Part shown: positions 60,353 through 64,000 of the stretch, one piece after another | Layout: the number at the start of each line of letters is the position of its first letter | Position numbering within the stretch: the stretch's first letter is position 1 | DNA from: Atrina japonica | Lineage: Eukaryota > Mollusca > Bivalvia > Pterioida > Pinnidae | Reading direction: 5' to 3' | Length of the DNA: 64,000 bases | NCBI GenBank assembly: GCA_030159075.1 | Contig: BROG01000229.1 | Span: 1-64,000, forward strand | Program-made: the position numbers and the translations under genes | Notes under the pieces: generated by a model | Database searches by the model: none | Seen by the model: the letters and a program-made list of their open reading frames with translations, nothing else | What the model was told of the DNA's origin: nothing

Positions 60353-61452
60353 GGTGTCAAGTGTTTTCATAGTAATTAACGTTGGAATTTTGTGACGTTG
60401 CATGGGAAAAGTAATCCTGCTTTGTTTACTATGTCATCAGTTTCAGAGGAGGGTAATATCAATTCAGAAAACTACAATGTGGTAATCCCGAAAGTCAGAT
60501 CACACTCTGTGAAATCAACAGTATCAAAGCTCGGAATATCGATAGGTATATAATAAAACACATTGTCAGATAATAAATTCATATCACACTTGACTGTGTT
60601 TTGTATGGTTGTCAAAGTAAGTCACCTTGACAACTGACAAGTGAGTCAAGGTCAGTTGTACAAGACTGTTTAAAGGTTAGTTATATAAATTCTGTTGATA
60701 TGTTGTCAAGGTCAGTGATGCACTGTATGTTGACAGGTTTTTCAAGGTCATTCATGCACTCTAAATTGATATGTCAAGGTCATTCATGCACTTTATGTTG
60801 ATGTATGTCAAGGTCATTCATGCACTCCTATACTGATATATGTCAAGGTCATTTATGCACTCCTATATTGATACCTATGTTGATAAATTTGTCAAAAACA
60901 GTCTTGCAAGCTATGTTGTCATGTTGTCAAGTACAGTTGCACACACAGTGTTGACAAGTTTGTTCAGATTTATCTGTTATCCAGAAATATCTGCTCCACC
61001 AATAGGCCATGAAGACTTGCTGCTGTGGTACTGTAAATCCAGAAATTATCACAGAACTTTATTTTCGTGATACACAAGTTCTAAATATATTTGTAAGAGG
61101 ATATTTAAATGATTTCGTATAACCATTTTTTTATACTATTATCATACTTCAATGCCTGATAATTTAATTTTGCAAGCAAGAACTCTCGCGAAATTACACT
61201 AAAATAATATTTTCGTGAATAAAACCAATTTTACAGTAATACAGGTCAACATGGTCAATTACATTATTGAAGAAATGTCAACTTGTCGGTAGTGTGAGTC
61301 ATGTGAATCCTTTAGTCTACATTAAACAAAAGCTGAAAATCAATGTTAATTATCCAACCAGTATTGTTGTTTGGGTAATTATCATTAACAGAATCAAAGT
61401 CAATGCTAATTGAATAATCTACCTTGTGGGGTGTGTCACATCATATACTTAC
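60353..61452. other. Zinc-finger gene intron
   Basis: No exon. At 60702-60885 there is a small array of about five units (gtcaaggtcattcatgcact...ttgatat). The rest is unique AT-rich sequence. Confidence 0.55.
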
Positions 61453-61808
61453 GTTTAGAAATCGTTTTTCTTTGAACGTAACACCACACAGTTCACAAAC
61501 AAAGTTCTTGACATCAGAATGTATCATTTGATGGACATCCAGTCCTCTTTTAGATGGGAAGCCTCTATTACAATTCATACACTGATACGGTTTTTCATTG
61601 TCTGGTAGGTGTAGGCGCATGTGATATTTATAAGTCTCCTCTGTTTTACAAATCTTGGTGCACAGCGTGCACTGGAAATCCTTCCCACCATTTGACTCCT
61701 GATGGAGTGCTTCATGTTTTATTTGGGCACTCTGTTTTCGGAATGGTTTTCCACAAAACTTACAAGTCAGAGTTTTCTTGAGGCTGGAGGTAGCAGGCTT
61801 TTTTGTAC
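61453..61808 (-). CDS. C2H2 zinc-finger protein, middle exon
   Basis: Minus acceptor tttttcttttacag at 61809-61810 and donor CTAAAC|GTAAGT at 61452-61451. 356 nt, open throughout. A basic linker (TKKPATSSLKKT) precedes four fingers: LTCKFCGKPF, FQCTLCTKIC, YQCMNCNRGF and FVCELCGVTF. The last finger is split by the intron, its two zinc His residues lying in the next exon (VHLRVH). Phase is consistent with both neighbours. Confidence 0.95.
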
Positions 61809-63074
61809 CTGTAAAAGAAAAAATAGGACATTGGCTCCCATTGTCAGTAATGTTGTACTAGAAGTACAAACAGATGTTAATTTACAAGTTTCTAAATTTT
61901 ATAATTTGCCATGTGACAGTATTGCAACTTAACTCATCAACCGCTGAAATACAATGGACTCTTCTATAAATCACTGACTTAGACAAGTCTAAATGTGTCT
62001 ATAGGGGTAAATGGGTGAATGTTGGCAAATCTGTCAGATGACATGAAATACATATACGTGCAACTTCTGAATACTGATCATTGATTGGACCATTATTTTT
62101 GTCCGGTTTTCGGAGGGTTCGGTTTTTGGCAGTTGACCATACGTCAATAATTCCGGTCAGTTCTGGTCCGTTCTGGTTTCTATATGTACGGTTTACTTGT
62201 CATTGTACCTCATGTTTTCTTTTCAATGTTCTGTATTTGCATTCTATTATTTAGATGTAGTATTTGTTGTTTTAAAAGTTGATATGAAATCTGATTAATT
62301 TAATAAATGCCTATAATTATAAAACAATACAAACTCAGATACAAAAATGTGTCAATTGTAGTTGAGAGTTGTGGTCAGTAACATCAAATAAAATAGGACA
62401 AAATTTTAACTTTCCATAGCTTGTTGATGAATATATTTAAAGACAAATAACTCTATAAGCAACCTGGTAAATTTGTGTTATTTTAATTCATAATGTAGAA
62501 GAAATTGATGTCTCTAATTATACATCAATAGTGCATACTTGTATTCATTCGGAAAAGAGAAGTGTGTCGTATAATTAAAAAATTCCTATGTTGATCACTA
62601 AAATTGTTGGGATAAAAACTTTTTTTCAAGAGTCTAGTTTTTGCAGCTAATTACGTTAAATTTCAATGGAAGCACATCACAATATGCACATGTTAATGAC
62701 CTTTGAAATCCCTGTCATGGTTGGTTAGCATAGCAAAGACTCCACAGGTAAGGTCGGTATTTAGAGGTTATTTTGAGTACATTAACACATTTTCACTGTG
62801 AAAAATTTGTCCGGTATTTGGAATTCGGAAGAATCCATTTTTAGAAATTATTTTAATACAAAAATCTGGACTTTTGTAACTTGATCGGTATCAGGAAGTG
62901 ATTGGTTTTTAGAAGGATCGGTTTTCAGAAGTTGTACTGTATAATGTTAAATTTACTGTGAGTAGATGTCAGTTTATGTATTTCATGATTTCAATTATCA
63001 ACAAGTACAGTAATACAATTATAAATGCTTGATCTAACAAACTGTTGATCTGTTAAAAAAATTAACAGTGTAAC
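61809..63074. other. Zinc-finger gene intron with a TIR element
   Basis: Holds the candidate DNA transposon at 62053-62942. The remainder is unique AT-rich sequence without exon signals. Confidence 0.5.
62053..62942. mobile_element. Non-autonomous DNA transposon (about 890 bp)
   Basis: Left end acgtgcaacttctgaatactgatc, right end (reverse complement) tacagtacaacttctgaaaa then ccgatcc. The inverted similarity covers about 30 bp. Subterminal cggttttcgg/ggtttttagaa phrases recur on both sides. No transposase frame was found. Confidence 0.55.
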
Positions 63075-63613
63075 ACTTACTGTGGGCAGATCTGTCATGT
63101 TTTGACAACTAAACTATACACTTACTGTGGGCAGATCTGTCATGTTTTGACAACTAAACTATACACTTACTGTGGGCAGATCTGTCATATTTGACAGTTA
63201 AACATTACACTTACTGTGGGCAGATCCATCATGATTTGACAGTTCAATATTACATTAACTGTGGGCAGATCTGTTTTGAAATTTAACTATACACTTACTG
63301 TTAGCAGATCTGTCATGTTTTGACAGTTAAACATAACACTTACTGTGGGCAGATCTGTTATATTTTGACAGTTAAACATTACACTTACTGTGGGCAGATC
63401 TGTTATATTTTGACAGTTAAACATTACACTTACTGTGGGCAGATCTGTTATATTTTGACAGTTAAACATTACACTTACTGTGGGCAGATCTGTCATGTTT
63501 TGGCAGTTAAACATTACACTTACTGTGGGCAGATCTGTCATGTTTTGACAGTTAAACTATACACTTACTGTGGGCAGATCTGTCATGTTTTGACAGTTAA
63601 ATATTACACTTAC
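63075..63613 (-). repeat. 45-bp minisatellite containing the zinc-finger exon donor
   Basis: About 12 units. On the minus strand each reads gtaagtgtaatgtttaactg + tcaaaacatgacag + atctgcccaca. Each repeats the exon's last 11 bases (ATCTGCCCACA) and its GTAAGT donor. The array begins exactly at the donor at 63613-63612. Open frames through it on both strands are artefacts of its 45-bp (15-codon) period. Confidence 0.97.
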
Positions 63614-63792
63614 TGTGGGCAGATGTACCATGTGTATGCATATGGTGAGAATACTGACTCCTATTGCTGAAGGACTGACTGCATTGTTTACATTTGTATG
63701 TATTTGATCCTGTAACCTTCTTGTTGTGAGCATTACTCTGATGTTGGCTCCACTTGTACCTGGTATCAAACACCTTGTTACAAGCTTGACAC
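63614..63792 (-). CDS. C2H2 zinc-finger protein, upstream exon
   Basis: Minus acceptor atctattttgtag at 63794-63793, donor CCCACA|GTAAGT at 63613-63612. Open in the phase required by the next exon. Two fingers: CQACNKVFDTRYKWSQHQSN then AH, and YKCKQCSQSFSNRSQYSHHM then HTH, ending GTSAHS across the junction. It begins inside a codon, so earlier exons lie past the right edge. The gene totals about 12 fingers in this window with no lesions. Confidence 0.93.
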
Positions 63793-63959
63793 CTACAAAA
63801 TAGATAAGTTACATATACATATATACATACATGAATATCATACACAGTTTTCCCTAACACATGTTTTCTGCATCTCTGCACAAAATAAATAAAACTGAGT
63901 CCCTAAGGACCCACTATAACTCTGTATAACTGAAGTGATTTTTTTCATTTTTTGGATAT

Positions 63960-64000
63960 ACAGTAAAACCTGCTATAGCAGCCACCTCTATATAAGGATC
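63960..64000. mobile_element. Left end of a cagtaaaacct MITE
   Basis: acagtaaaacctgctatagcagccacc continues to the window edge. It matches the termini of the elements at 9166 and 28361. Confidence 0.6.

Noticed and set aside
63320..63670. 116-codon open frame with regular repeats (and its minus-strand partners)
   Set aside because: The frame is open only because the array period, 45 bp, is a multiple of three. It crosses a real exon on the other strand.

Overview
The window is AT-rich eukaryotic DNA, most likely from a bivalve or another mollusc. The evidence is split genes with GT-AG introns, a tRNA-derived SINE, Ty3/gypsy retroelements, many MITEs, and short dispersed motifs I know from molluscan genomes: AAGGGAGATAACTC near 29103, and hairpin repeats near 1594, 41125 and 45496. 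The species assignment is inference.

Layout. 1-13.7 kb is mostly non-coding: a dispersed repeat, a dead mariner transposase (1700-1983), a 590-bp tandem duplication, a MITE, and one likely exon (9736-9913, +) encoding a membrane anchor. 13.76-27.73 kb is an old Ty3/gypsy element on the minus strand. A second, env-bearing gypsy element is nested inside it. A large deletion has removed the outer element's RT-RNase H together with the inner element's 5' LTR and most of its gag, leaving a (TA)n tract at the junction. 27.7-30.3 kb holds MITEs, microsatellites and a small orphan ORF (30078-30320, +). 32.4-52.25 kb (+) carries six exons of a GH20 beta-N-acetylhexosaminidase-like gene. Its first half is not visible, it has several stops and frameshifts, and an active-site His is replaced by Arg. 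57.58-63.79 kb (-) carries three intact exons of a C2H2 zinc-finger gene with about 12 fingers; its 5' end lies beyond the window.

The main observation is the minisatellites. Between 30 and 64 kb, tandem arrays fill roughly 15 kb. Seven of them sit directly on an exon-intron junction, and the repeat unit contains, or is clearly derived from, that junction: the splice site plus about 7-30 nt of adjacent exon. This happens six times in the hexosaminidase gene and once in the unrelated zinc-finger gene. It points to recurrent tandem duplication seeded at splice sites, which lengthens introns and leaves rows of decoy sites. Some array edges look interleaved with unique sequence, so consensus errors there must be excluded before individual lesions are believed.
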